Below, one piece after another: positions 1 through 5,052 of a stretch of DNA of 9,544 nt. This stretch comes from QHBQ01 sp038230695 (lineage in GTDB: Bacteria; Chloroflexota; Chloroflexia; QHBQ01): NCBI GenBank assembly GCA_038230695.1, contig JBBRMT010000180.1:1-9544 (forward strand), read 5' to 3'. A program made the position numbers and the translations under genes. Within the stretch, counting starts at the first letter, position 1. Every line of letters begins with the position of its first letter. The notes under the pieces were generated by a model. That model did not search any database, had not been told where the DNA came from, and was given only the letters and a program-made list of their open reading frames with translations.

Positions 1-845
1 CTGCCCAGCATGAAGTAATCTACCCCCAGTTCGATGAAGGGCTGCATCTGTGCAATGATCTGCTGTGGCGTGCCGATGAAGGCGCTATCCGTGCTAATGT
101 CCAAACCTTCGTTTAGTCGCTTCACATCAGCCTCAGTGGTAGCACAGACGCAGCCGCCAAACCAGGTGCGGCGTAGGGTTGACGGGTCGCGCCCCACCTC
201 AGCGCAGGCCCGTTCCATTTCCGCATACTGGGCGCGATAGTCGGCAATCCCCGTCCACGAAACGTTCCACCAGTCGGCCTCGCGGGCAATCAGGCGCAAC
301 ATTCGCGGCTTGCTGCCGCCAATCATCAGCGTGGGCAGCGGCTCGGGCTTCGGTTCACAGTAGGCGTTCTCCACCCGATAATACTTACCTGTAAAGCTGG
401 CCTGCTGGTCGCGCCACAACGCCTTGATGATTTGAACATACTCCTCAAGCTGGGTTACGCGCTCACCCGCCGAGGGGAAATCGTAGCCATATGCCTTATA
501 CTCCGGCTCGTGCCAGCCCGCCCCCAGGCCGAGTATGAAACGCCCGCCACTCATATACTGCAGAGTGGCCGCCATCTTTGCCAGCAACGCGGGATTGCGG
601 AACGACTGGCAGATCACCGCGTGGCCGAACTTCAACTGCGGGTGGAGTCCCGCCAGATAGCTGACCGCAGTCCATCCTTCCAGCAATTGCCGGTCATCAA
701 ATTGCAAATGGTCAACATACCAGGCTGATTCGTAATGGCCGCTAATCAGCTTCAACCCCTGCTGAAGTCCATCGAGCAGCATTCCTTGCTTGCTCTTGTC
801 GCGGATGCCGCCAGGCATTGACCAGCCGAACGTTATCTTAGCCAT
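1..845 (-). CDS. Luciferase-like monooxygenase, F420-dependent type (3' end outside window)
   Basis: Two-electron oxidoreductase of the bacterial luciferase-like family (TIM-barrel fold). These enzymes use FMN or, in the subgroup this resembles, reduced coenzyme F420; the substrate cannot be read from sequence. The protein starts MAKITFGWSMPGG. Around residues 90-115 it carries the subgroup hallmark GGRFILGLGAGWHEPEY followed by KAYGYDFP; later come LMIGGS and a WWN segment. The reading frame is open to the window edge with 281 codons visible, so only a short C-terminal part is missing. The ATG at 843-845 is well supported: a strong Shine-Dalgarno TGGAGGT (852-858, minus strand) lies 6 bases upstream. 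It is downstream of the FAD oxidoreductase with a 63-base gap containing a hairpin, so cotranscription is possible but unproven. Family is sure; cofactor is inferred. Confidence 0.9.
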   Translation of the reverse strand, partial: MAKITFGWSMPGGIRDKSKQGMLLDGLQQGLKLISGHYESAWYVDHLQFDDRQLLEGWTAVSYLAGLHPQLKFGHAVICQSFRNPALLAKMAATLQYMSGGRFILGLGAGWHEPEYKAYGYDFPSAGERVTQLEEYVQIIKALWRDQQASFTGKYYRVENAYCEPKPEPLPTLMIGGSKPRMLRLIAREADWWNVSWTGIADYRAQYAEMERACAEVGRDPSTLRRTWFGGCVCATTEADVKRLNEGLDISTDSAFIGTPQQIIAQMQPFIELGVDYFMLG

Positions 846-875
846 TGAATTACCTCCAAAGCATTGAGATCTATA

Positions 876-896
876 AGGGCGGGGTTAGCCCGCCTT
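876..896. repeat. Intergenic hairpin between two oxidoreductase genes
   Basis: GGCGGG (878-883) pairs with CCCGCC (889-894) around a 5-base loop, with one wobble and one A-T pair extending the stem. No run of T follows on the minus strand, so this is not a classic intrinsic terminator. It could stabilise the upstream message or be an intergenic repeat remnant. Confidence 0.45.
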
Positions 897-908
897 CTAC
901 ATTGTTGC

Positions 909-2201
909 CTAACCCCTTGCCTCGGCGATCAACCGCGCCGCCAGGTCGTTGCCCATCTCGATGCTGTAGTTCTGGCCGCGATCGTGGGGGTAGACCTGGA
1001 ACATATTGGCAAGGTAAACGTTGGGCAGCGGGGTGTCGTGTGGGGCGATGTGGTCCTTGAACTCCACCGTAACCACCGGCTGGGCGTAGGCTGCCTGCCA
1101 GCTATACACCTTCGTCACCCACGATTTATCGAACTGGGGGTTCAGCTTCTTGATGTAGGGGGTGTATTCGTCGAGGATCTGTTCGCCACTCTTGCTGAAT
1201 AGCGGGTCGTCCATTGGAAGGTAATTGCCGAGATAGAGCAGGCGACTGCCACCATATTCCGATGGGCTAATCAGGTTGGTATGCTCCACTGCAGCGAGGA
1301 AGGGATAGTTGGGTTCGAGGATGCTCATCCAGTAGGTGGGCGTGATTACCTGCTGGTTCAGGGCCAGGACAAGGCAGTGTGCGCCGTATGCCTGCCCCCA
1401 GTTATACTTCGCGGCATAATCGGCAGGCAAGCCCTCGGCCAAACGCACAAACAGGCGGCTAGGGAAGGTGCAAACCAGGCGGTCAAAGGTGAACTCGCGG
1501 CCATCTTGCAGCTTGACGCTAACCTTGCCGTCGGGCAGGCTGGCGATGCTGGCGACAGTTTCGCCCAGCATGATTGCGCCGCCCTTAGCGCGGATGCCGT
1601 CGGCCAGGCGGTTGTAGATTTGCTGGAAGCCGCCATGCAGGTAGCCAAGCTGGGTGGTGCGATCCTTGATCCGCGCCCACAGCCAGCTTGCCACAATGGT
1701 ATCGGCCACCGCGCCAAACTTACCCGCCAGTTGCGGCCCCCATACCTTATCATAGGCGGGTTTGCCCATCCACTTCTTTACCCACTGCGCGGCTGTCACG
1801 CGCTCTAGCCGATGATAGTTGCCTTCAAGCTTGAGGTAGGCAAGGCCAGCGGCGAGACGGAAGCGGCTGAACAAGGATAGCGGTTGATATTTCAGCACCG
1901 CAACCGGCGAGTCAAGTTGCACCGCCTTGCCGCCCACCCACATACTGGTGACTGGGCGCAACCATTCCAGCTTGTCGCCCAGGCCCAGTTCCTTGATCAA
2001 GGCCTCAATGGTGGTATCAGTCTTGAAGATATGGTGGTAGAACTTCTCCAGATATGTGCCGCTATCGCCGACGAGGAAGCCAGCGGCCAATCCGCCCACC
2101 TCAGCCTCCCGCTCGATAAGGGTAACATTGTCGCCCGCGTTAGCGAGCCTGTATGCGACGGTCAGGCCCAGCGCCCCCCCGCCCAGGACTCCGGTGTTCA
2201 A
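909..2201 (-). CDS. NAD(P)/FAD-dependent oxidoreductase, amine oxidase / protoporphyrinogen oxidase-like
   Basis: Flavoprotein of about 430 residues. Counting from the preferred start, the N-terminus has the Rossmann dinucleotide fold: VLGGGALG at residues 5-12, and LIERE ending in an acidic residue near 30 that binds the ribose. The FAD-clamping EVGGLA follows. Near the C-terminus, NYSIEMGNDLAARL matches the second FAD-contacting element of this superfamily. The middle has the FYHHIFKTD segment typical of a group annotated only as NAD(P)/FAD-dependent oxidoreductase; the substrate is unknown. Start choice: the frame stays open up to a GTG at 2252, but the best -10 box overlaps that codon. 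I therefore prefer the TTG at 2199-2201, with Shine-Dalgarno TAAGGAG (2214-2220). Its spacing of about 12 bases is long, so the start is uncertain. The luciferase-like gene lies 63 bases downstream on the same strand. Confidence 0.85.
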   Translation of the reverse strand: MNTGVLGGGALGLTVAYRLANAGDNVTLIEREAEVGGLAAGFLVGDSGTYLEKFYHHIFKTDTTIEALIKELGLGDKLEWLRPVTSMWVGGKAVQLDSPVAVLKYQPLSLFSRFRLAAGLAYLKLEGNYHRLERVTAAQWVKKWMGKPAYDKVWGPQLAGKFGAVADTIVASWLWARIKDRTTQLGYLHGGFQQIYNRLADGIRAKGGAIMLGETVASIASLPDGKVSVKLQDGREFTFDRLVCTFPSRLFVRLAEGLPADYAAKYNWGQAYGAHCLVLALNQQVITPTYWMSILEPNYPFLAAVEHTNLISPSEYGGSRLLYLGNYLPMDDPLFSKSGEQILDEYTPYIKKLNPQFDKSWVTKVYSWQAAYAQPVVTVEFKDHIAPHDTPLPNVYLANMFQVYPHDRGQNYSIEMGNDLAARLIAEARG

Positions 2202-2240
2202 GGTTAAGTTAATCTCCTTAGAGTTTGATTGAATGTTCTT

Positions 2241-2249
2241 ATTATAACA
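2241..2249 (-). promoter_or_regulatory. Extended -10 promoter for the FAD oxidoreductase
   Basis: On the minus strand TG-T-TATAAT is read here, a perfect -10 box (2241-2246) with the extended TG. No good -35 lies 16-18 bases upstream. Transcription would begin near 2234, upstream of the TTG start at 2201 and downstream of the GTG at 2252. Confidence 0.45.
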
Positions 2250-2306
2250 CACCGAGAGAGCATAACGATGCCAAAAGGAAGCAGTTAATCAAATAGCACT
2301 ACGTAG

Positions 2307-2337
2307 CCAGGGTAGGGGTAGGCTGCGCCCACCCTGG
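2307..2337. repeat. Intergenic hairpin downstream of the response regulators
   Basis: CCAGGGT (2307-2313) pairs perfectly with ACCCTGG (2331-2337); GGG/CCC inside can extend the stem past one bulged A. It lies in the 214-base gap between the regulator operon and the FAD oxidoreductase. It has no T run on either strand, so termination here would be atypical. Confidence 0.35.
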
Positions 2338-2415
2338 GGCGCGATTATAATATTGTGAACTGCACCCATGCTAACGTTTTATCACCGAGGGGTATCTGAA
2401 GTGCTGATGAGCGGG

Positions 2416-2808
2416 TTAGGTGAGGCTCTGCTCGGTTTTGCCCATCGCAGTATTGACTGTCTCGATCAGTTCGTAGATGTCGAACGGCTTCAGCACAATG
2501 TAAGCCCCTTTGGAAAGAAGATGGCTCTCCATCTCCTTCACTTTCTGGTTGGCGGCGGTGCAGATAATCACCGGGATATTGGCAAGGTCGCTGCTCATTT
2601 TCAGCATCTGCAAGATGCGCCAGCCCACCAGTTCGCCATTTATCATATAGTCGAGGATGAGCAGGTCAGGCCTAATGCTGCGGATAGTATCAAGGTCTTG
2701 AAACGCCGCCAGATGGTTGAACACCTCGTAGCCTTCCTCGCTCAAAAGCTCGGTATACAAGTCCAGGATCTCCTGGTTGTCGTCTATCGCAAGGATGCGC
2801 TTTGGCAC
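2416..2808 (-). CDS. Single-domain response regulator (receiver only), second of a tandem pair
   Basis: CheY-like receiver protein of 130 residues with no output domain. The expected residues are all present: acidic pair D9-D10 in AIDDNQEIL, phosphoacceptor D53 in LLILDYM, switch T84 in IICTAAN and K107 in VLKPFD. It probably accepts phosphate from a histidine kinase encoded elsewhere and acts by protein contacts. It starts at GTG (2806-2808) with no clear Shine-Dalgarno, which fits translation coupled to, or on the same message as, the paralogous gene 58 bases upstream. The two proteins share length, motif positions and long matches such as NGE, GW, LQ-LKM and KEME-HL, so they look like a tandem duplication. 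No kinase gene is in the window. Confidence 0.93.
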   Translation of the reverse strand: MPKRILAIDDNQEILDLYTELLSEEGYEVFNHLAAFQDLDTIRSIRPDLLILDYMINGELVGWRILQMLKMSSDLANIPVIICTAANQKVKEMESHLLSKGAYIVLKPFDIYELIETVNTAMGKTEQSLT

Positions 2809-2866
2809 TCTATTTTTCTATTCTTTGAAGGGAATGAGAGTGAGACAGGTTACTATGCAACAACCG

Positions 2867-3289
2867 CTAATTGTCAAGCCCTTCCCCATCCTTATGGGTG
2901 GGTGAGGAATCCTTGGTGGGGGCGAGCATTGCGTTGACCGCGTTGAGAAGATGGTCAATGTTGAATGGCTTCAGCACCACGGTGACGTTCATCGCCTTGA
3001 GATGGCCTTCCATCTCCTTGACCCGATTGCTTGCGGCGGTGCAGACTACAATCGGAATGTCGCACAGGTCGGTGGTCATCTTCAGCTTCTGCAAGGTCTG
3101 CCAACCAGCATCTTCGCCGTTCATCAGGTAATCGAGGATGATCAAATCAGGTTGGGCCTTGCGTAGCTCGTCCAGTTCGCGAATGGCGAATGAGCGCAGC
3201 GTAACCTCATAACCCTCGTCAACCAGGATGTCCTTGAACAACTCCAGGATCTCCTGCGTATCGTTAACTACTAGAATGTGCTTCGCCAC
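2867..3289 (-). CDS. Single-domain response regulator (receiver only), first of a tandem pair
   Basis: Receiver-domain protein of 140 residues, paralogous to its downstream neighbour. Phosphoacceptor D53 (LIILDYL), T84 (VVCTAAS) and K107 (VLKPFN) are conserved. The acidic pocket reads N9-D10 (VVNDTQEIL): the first of the usual two acids is Asn, which may alter Mg2+ binding or phosphorylation kinetics. The C-terminal 20 or so residues (APTKDSSPTHKDGEGLDN) are a polar tail absent from the paralog. The start is GTG (3287-3289), preceded by the purine-rich AGGAGAGGAAGAG, which gives an acceptable ribosome site. The message would start near 3472, so the leader is about 180 bases and includes the MITE-like element. 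Likely role: phosphorelay or scaffold signalling; the partner kinase is unknown. Confidence 0.92.
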   Translation of the reverse strand: MAKHILVVNDTQEILELFKDILVDEGYEVTLRSFAIRELDELRKAQPDLIILDYLMNGEDAGWQTLQKLKMTTDLCDIPIVVCTAASNRVKEMEGHLKAMNVTVVLKPFNIDHLLNAVNAMLAPTKDSSPTHKDGEGLDN

Positions 3290-3311
3290 TGACTTACTCT
3301 TCCTCTCCTAT

Positions 3312-3435
3312 TATTACAGCCTCATTTGTCACACCAACAGGCGTAGTTACGATTGGCATTATGGTTAGGCAACAGGGCGTATGCGATTCGCCCCTACACC
3401 AATCCAGCCCCTTTGCACCATCTGAGGCTGTAATA
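3312..3435. mobile_element. MITE-like element with 13-bp perfect inverted ends
   Basis: TATTACAGCCTCA (3312-3324) and its exact reverse complement TGAGGCTGTAATA (3423-3435) enclose 98 bases with no gene. If the outer TA on each side is a duplicated target, the element is TTACAGCCTCA...TGAGGCTGTAA in a TA site, as in MITEs moved by IS630/Tc1-type transposases; that origin is inference. It lies between the response-regulator promoter and Shine-Dalgarno, so it would be transcribed and could fold into a long hairpin in the leader. Inside is a smaller hairpin (3374-3395). Confidence 0.5.
3374..3395. repeat. REP-like hairpin with CGCCCCT arm
   Basis: AGGGCG (3374-3379) pairs with CGCCCCT (3389-3395) allowing one extra C, with a 9-base loop. 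The twelve bases TTCGCCCCTACA found here recur exactly at 8511-8522. A looser relative is at 3634-3668. Short GC hairpins ending in CGCCCCTAC resemble dispersed intergenic repeats of bacterial genomes. Confidence 0.4.
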
Positions 3436-3478
3436 CTAAATGCCAGCTTACAACCAATTATTCTCAAGTAGCATAGCT

Positions 3479-3507
3479 ATTATACCACACGTTTGCGCCT
3501 TTACAAA
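3479..3507 (-). promoter_or_regulatory. Promoter of the tandem response-regulator operon
   Basis: The minus strand has a perfect TATAAT (3479-3484), a 17-base spacer and a weak -35 TTTGTA (3502-3507). It is the only good -10 upstream of the GTG at 3289. Predicted start of transcription is near 3472. Confidence 0.5.
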
Positions 3508-3633
3508 TAGTTGACACAATGGATTATCGCAGCCTTGCAGATCACAGCTGAATGAACAACGGCTCACCCATACCGATCGCGTATTCGGCGAGAGTTTGGC
3601 GCACACCTACACTGGAAATTGATGGGGCATTTG

Positions 3634-3668
3634 GCAGGGGCGCTTCATTACCGATGCGTCCCCGCTGC
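3634..3668. repeat. Imperfect GC-rich hairpin, REP-like
   Basis: GCAGGGGCGC (3634-3643) pairs imperfectly with GCGTCCCCGCTGC (3656-3668). It resembles the hairpin at 3374-3395 in its G4-C and C4 arms and may be a decayed copy of the same dispersed repeat. Confidence 0.3.
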
Positions 3669-3674
3669 ATCTTT

Positions 3675-3695
3675 ACTCAAACCTCAAACCTCGGC
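3675..3695. repeat. 7-base tandem repeat, CTCAAAC type
   Basis: Three units in register: ACTCAAA, CCTCAAA, CCTCGGC. They begin 7 bases downstream of the stop of the small secreted-peptide gene. The same CTCAAAC-type unit occurs at 6159-6186. Confidence 0.5.
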
Positions 3696-3701
3696 GTAGC
3701 G

Positions 3702-3827
3702 CTAAGGCGTTGTAATCCCTTTGTAGACAATCTGGGGCCAATCGTAGGCAAGGGTGAGCAGTGGTGAAAACGCCAGCGATGCGGCCACTATCAGTCCCAG
3801 CCCGGTTGCCAATCTTCGAGTACGCAT
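3702..3827 (-). CDS. Small secreted or membrane-anchored peptide, 41 residues, possibly a truncated gene
   Basis: Not a family I recognise. The 41-residue product has a textbook signal sequence: basic start MRTRR, hydrophobic core LATGLGLIVAASLAFSPLLT, then LAYDWPQIVYKGITTP. Cleavage after a small residue near 27 would leave only about 14 residues, starting YDWPQ. Expression signals are good: AAAGGAG 8 bases before the ATG (3825-3827) and a -35/-10 pair at 3926-3954. The DWPQ after the signal recalls the mature N-terminus of secreted PQQ-propeller proteins, so this may be the head of a longer gene cut off by rearrangement; the 7-base repeats lie just past the stop. A functional short peptide is the alternative. 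Transcribed divergently from the DUF190 gene. Confidence 0.5.
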   Translation of the reverse strand: MRTRRLATGLGLIVAASLAFSPLLTLAYDWPQIVYKGITTP

Positions 3828-3851
3828 CGTTCATGCTCCTTTCTTGGTTAC

Positions 3852-3902
3852 GCATACCCTGCTATGCGGGCGGCCTCTGCCGCGCACCGCCCAGGGTGCG
3901 GC
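3852..3902. repeat. Two hairpins in the leader of the small secreted peptide gene
   Basis: GCATA...TATGC (3852-3867) forms a small hairpin just upstream of the Shine-Dalgarno. GCCGCGCACC (3879-3888) pairs with GGTGCGGC (3895-3902) with a two-base bulge. Both lie in the roughly 90-base transcribed leader. They match no riboswitch class I know. Confidence 0.35.
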
Positions 3903-3925
3903 TGCCCATATAAGAGAGTAGCGAC

Positions 3926-3954
3926 AGTTTAGCAGACTTACGTAGTTGGGTCAA
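3926..3954 (-). promoter_or_regulatory. Promoter of the small secreted peptide gene
   Basis: Minus strand: TTGACC (3949-3954), 17-base spacer, TAAACT (3926-3931). The -35 lies inside an inverted repeat (3940-3963), a possible operator. Confidence 0.5.
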
Positions 3955-3963
3955 CGTCTACGT
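3940..3963. promoter_or_regulatory. Dyad over a -35 box, possible operator
   Basis: ACGTAG (3940-3945) and CTACGT (3958-3963) are exact inverted repeats, with a second short dyad TTG/CAA between them. It covers the -35 of the small peptide gene and lies about 40 bases from the DUF190 -35. No regulator is identified. Confidence 0.3.
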
Positions 3964-4003
3964 TGCAGGGTAGTTATTTCCAATAAAGGTGGAATGGTGA
4001 TGC

Positions 4004-4032
4004 TTGACGCGCTTATTTTGTTGCATTATACT
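4004..4032 (+). promoter_or_regulatory. Promoter of the DUF190 gene
   Basis: TTGACG (4004-4009), 17-base spacer, TATACT (4027-4032). Transcription would start near 4039, leaving about 25 bases of leader, too short for a second fluoride riboswitch. Confidence 0.65.
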
Positions 4033-4063
4033 GCAATTGAATTAGCAGGGTAGGGGTGAGGCC

Positions 4064-4417
4064 ATGCAAGAGCTAACCATTTTTATCTGCGAAGCGGACA
4101 GGTATCAAGACCCCAATACCCACCACAGCAAGGCGCTCTACCTTGCCATCCTCGATCTGGTGAAGTCGGAGGGTGGCGCGGGCGCGACAGTGGTGCGTGG
4201 GCTGGCAGGTTACAGCGCCAATAGCCATATGATCCACACCGGCCACCTTGTGGATGTGCAGCCGCAGCTACCCATCGTCCTCTATATCGTGGATGAGCCA
4301 GAGCGCATCGCTCGCCTGCTGCCGCAAATTGAGGCGATGGTGACAGCAGGTGGCGGCCTGATCACGGTGCAGGACATCGAAGCGCATATCTACGTCCACC
4401 CCCGCAAAAAGAAGTGA
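4064..4417 (+). CDS. DUF190 PII-like protein associated with fluoride channels
   Basis: Protein of 117 residues in the DUF190 family (Pfam PF02641), a PII-like ferredoxin fold of the usual length. Recognisable family blocks in order: LTIFICEADRYQ at the N-terminus, SKALYLAILDLVKSEGGAGA, TVVRGLAGY, IHTGHLVDVQPQLPIVLYIV, DEPERIARLLPQI and GGGLITVQDIEAHIY near the C-terminus. No catalytic site is known for the family. Members are often encoded beside crcB and are presumed to modulate or support fluoride export; that role is inference. The gene has its own promoter and Shine-Dalgarno AGGGG (4052-4056), 7 bases before the ATG. It converges on crcB across an 80-base gap of 7-base repeats, and its TGA stop is the start of the first repeat unit. 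Confidence 0.9.
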   Translation: MQELTIFICEADRYQDPNTHHSKALYLAILDLVKSEGGAGATVVRGLAGYSANSHMIHTGHLVDVQPQLPIVLYIVDEPERIARLLPQIEAMVTAGGGLITVQDIEAHIYVHPRKKK

Positions 4418-4449
4418 TTAGTTATTAGTGATGAATGGCTAATGTGAAG
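4415..4449. repeat. 7-base tandem repeat at the DUF190 stop codon
   Basis: Units in register: TGATTAG, TTATTAG, TGATGAA, TGGCTAA, TGTGAAG. The first unit includes the TGA stop of the DUF190 gene. TGATGAATG (4429-4437) and AATGTG (4441-4446) are exact inverted matches of CATTCATCA (4488-4496) and CACATT (4464-4469), so this block pairs with the next and could form a two-part hairpin between the convergent genes. Confidence 0.5.
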
Positions 4450-4465
4450 CGATGCCAGGCTGCCA

Positions 4466-4501
4466 CATTCTACATTACTACATTCTTCATTCATCATTCA
4501 G
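4466..4501. repeat. 7-base tandem repeat at the crcB stop codon
   Basis: Units CATTCTA, CATTACTA (one extra base), CATTCTT, CATTCAT, CATTCAG. The last unit contains the crcB TGA stop (4498-4500 read on the minus strand). Confidence 0.55.
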
Positions 4502-4884
4502 ATAACCCTCCCCAGCAGCCTGCCCAGCGCAATGCCCAGGATCGCGCCAGCCAGTCCCAGGGCAATACTGCCGCCCACATTGAGTAGCATCTGCCAGTAT
4601 TCGCCATCCTGCAGCAAAGCAATGGTCTCGTAGCTGAAGGTGCTGAAGGTGGTGTACGCGCCCAAAAAGCCGGTGCCGAGCAACATGCGGTAGGAGGGAT
4701 CTGCCACCCCGCGTTGCTCCAGAAAGGCCAATAGGAAGCCAAGCGCCAGGCTGCCCGATACGTTGATAAACAGCGTACCCCAGGGGAAGACCGAGCCGTA
4801 ACGAGCGGCAAACCAAGCGCCGAGCAGATAGCGGGCATTTGCTCCCAGGAACGCGCCGATACCAATAGTGAGAAAGTTGCCCAT
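4498..4884 (-). CDS. crcB: Fluoride ion channel CrcB/Fluc
   Basis: Small inner-membrane fluoride channel of 128 residues, the usual size for a Fluc subunit, which works as an antiparallel dimer to expel F-. Four hydrophobic segments are evident. Signature stretches: GIGAFLGANARYLLG with the conserved Arg in the first helix, WGTLFINVSGSLALGF with the pore Asn, and GFLGAYTTFSTFSYE carrying the phenylalanine-rich TTFSTF break. I chose the ATG at 4882-4884 because GAGGAGG lies just upstream and right after the riboswitch terminator; the longer frame up to 4998 would translate the aptamer. Expression is controlled by the upstream fluoride riboswitch. The convergent DUF190 gene supports the assignment. 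Confidence 0.95.
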   Translation of the reverse strand: MGNFLTIGIGAFLGANARYLLGAWFAARYGSVFPWGTLFINVSGSLALGFLLAFLEQRGVADPSYRMLLGTGFLGAYTTFSTFSYETIALLQDGEYWQMLLNVGGSIALGLAGAILGIALGRLLGRVI

Positions 4885-4903
4885 CCATCCTCCTCTTGCC
4901 AAC

Positions 4904-4951
4904 AAAAAAGCCCCTACTGCAAAGCCCCGCATAGGGCCGACAGTAGAAGCT
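4904..4951 (-). terminator. Riboswitch-controlled intrinsic terminator before crcB
   Basis: On the minus strand AGCTTCTACTG (4941-4951) pairs along 11 positions, two of them wobble, with CAGTAGGGGCT (4909-4919); six T residues follow (4904-4909). A GCCC/GGGC inner hairpin fits within the loop. The left arm contains the aptamer's pseudoknot strand GCTTC (4946-4950), so fluoride-bound aptamer and terminator exclude each other. This predicts an ON switch. Confidence 0.85.
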
Positions 4952-5003
4952 ATTAGTTCATCGCGAACAGGGCCGCTGTAAGCGGCGACGAGCCTCATCG
5001 CCT
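4941..5003 (-). ncRNA. Fluoride riboswitch (crcB motif) aptamer
   Basis: Minus-strand RNA with the crcB-motif core. GGCGATGAGGCTCG (from 5002) resembles the 5' half of the crystallised Thermotoga petrophila aptamer, and TAATAGCTTCTACTG at the 3' side resembles its UGAUGGCCUCUACUG. Stem P1 is GGCGA (4998-5002) with TCGCC (4984-4988). The pseudoknot is GAGGC (4992-4996) with GCTTC (4946-4950), containing one G-U. A GTTC/GAAC hairpin (4956-4968) sits between. The segment joining P1 to that hairpin (4969-4983) is longer than in the Thermotoga aptamer and can form an alternative GCCGC/GCGGC hairpin with the P1 3' strand. Location directly before crcB makes the assignment secure. Confidence 0.88.
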
Positions 5004-5019
5004 ATAAGATTGCGCCCTT

Positions 5020-5048
5020 ATTCTAACATTTTAGGCGCGACACGTCAA
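5020..5048 (-). promoter_or_regulatory. Promoter of the riboswitch-crcB unit
   Basis: Minus strand: TTGACG (5043-5048), 17-base spacer, TAGAAT (5020-5025) preceded by TGT as an extended -10. Transcription would start near 5013, about 10 bases before the aptamer. It begins 5 bases past the prepilin peptidase stop, so crcB is a separate unit from the operon upstream. Confidence 0.7.
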
Positions 5049-5052
5049 ATCA

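Larger units (their letters stand above)
3508..3701. other. Non-coding stretch with repeats only
   Basis: The gene-free region from 3290 to 3701 consists of the MITE-like element, the regulator promoter, then this part. Here I see only a degenerate GC hairpin (3634-3668) and three 7-base repeats (3675-3695). No frame shows a protein family, ribosome site or RNA fold I recognise. Confidence 0.5.

Noticed and set aside
1281..1808. 175-codon plus-strand frame inside the FAD oxidoreductase
   Set aside because: Antisense shadow: no recognisable domain, no ribosome site, and the minus strand has clear FAD-binding motifs.
2345..2350. TATAAT on the plus strand in ATTATAATATT
   Set aside because: AT-rich near-palindrome with no -35 on either strand and no plus-strand gene after it.
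2368..2937. 189-codon plus-strand frame over the second response regulator
   Set aside because: Antisense to a receiver domain with all active-site residues; the translation resembles no family.
3511..3539. TTGACA on the plus strand as a promoter
   Set aside because: No -10 box at 16-18 bases and no plus-strand gene before 4064.
3673..3855. 60-codon minus-strand frame overlapping the small secreted peptide
   Set aside because: Its translation has no domain or signal; the overlapping 41-codon frame has correct Shine-Dalgarno spacing and a signal sequence.
3290..4063. Possible CRISPR array in the repeat-rich gap
   Set aside because: No regularly spaced 25-40 base direct repeats; repeats are 7-base tandems and inverted hairpins, and no cas gene is present.
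4885..4998. Longer crcB start at an ATG near 4998
   Set aside because: That ATG is the GATG of the riboswitch aptamer; translation would run through the aptamer and terminator. The ATG at 4884 has a strong Shine-Dalgarno and the correct family N-terminus.
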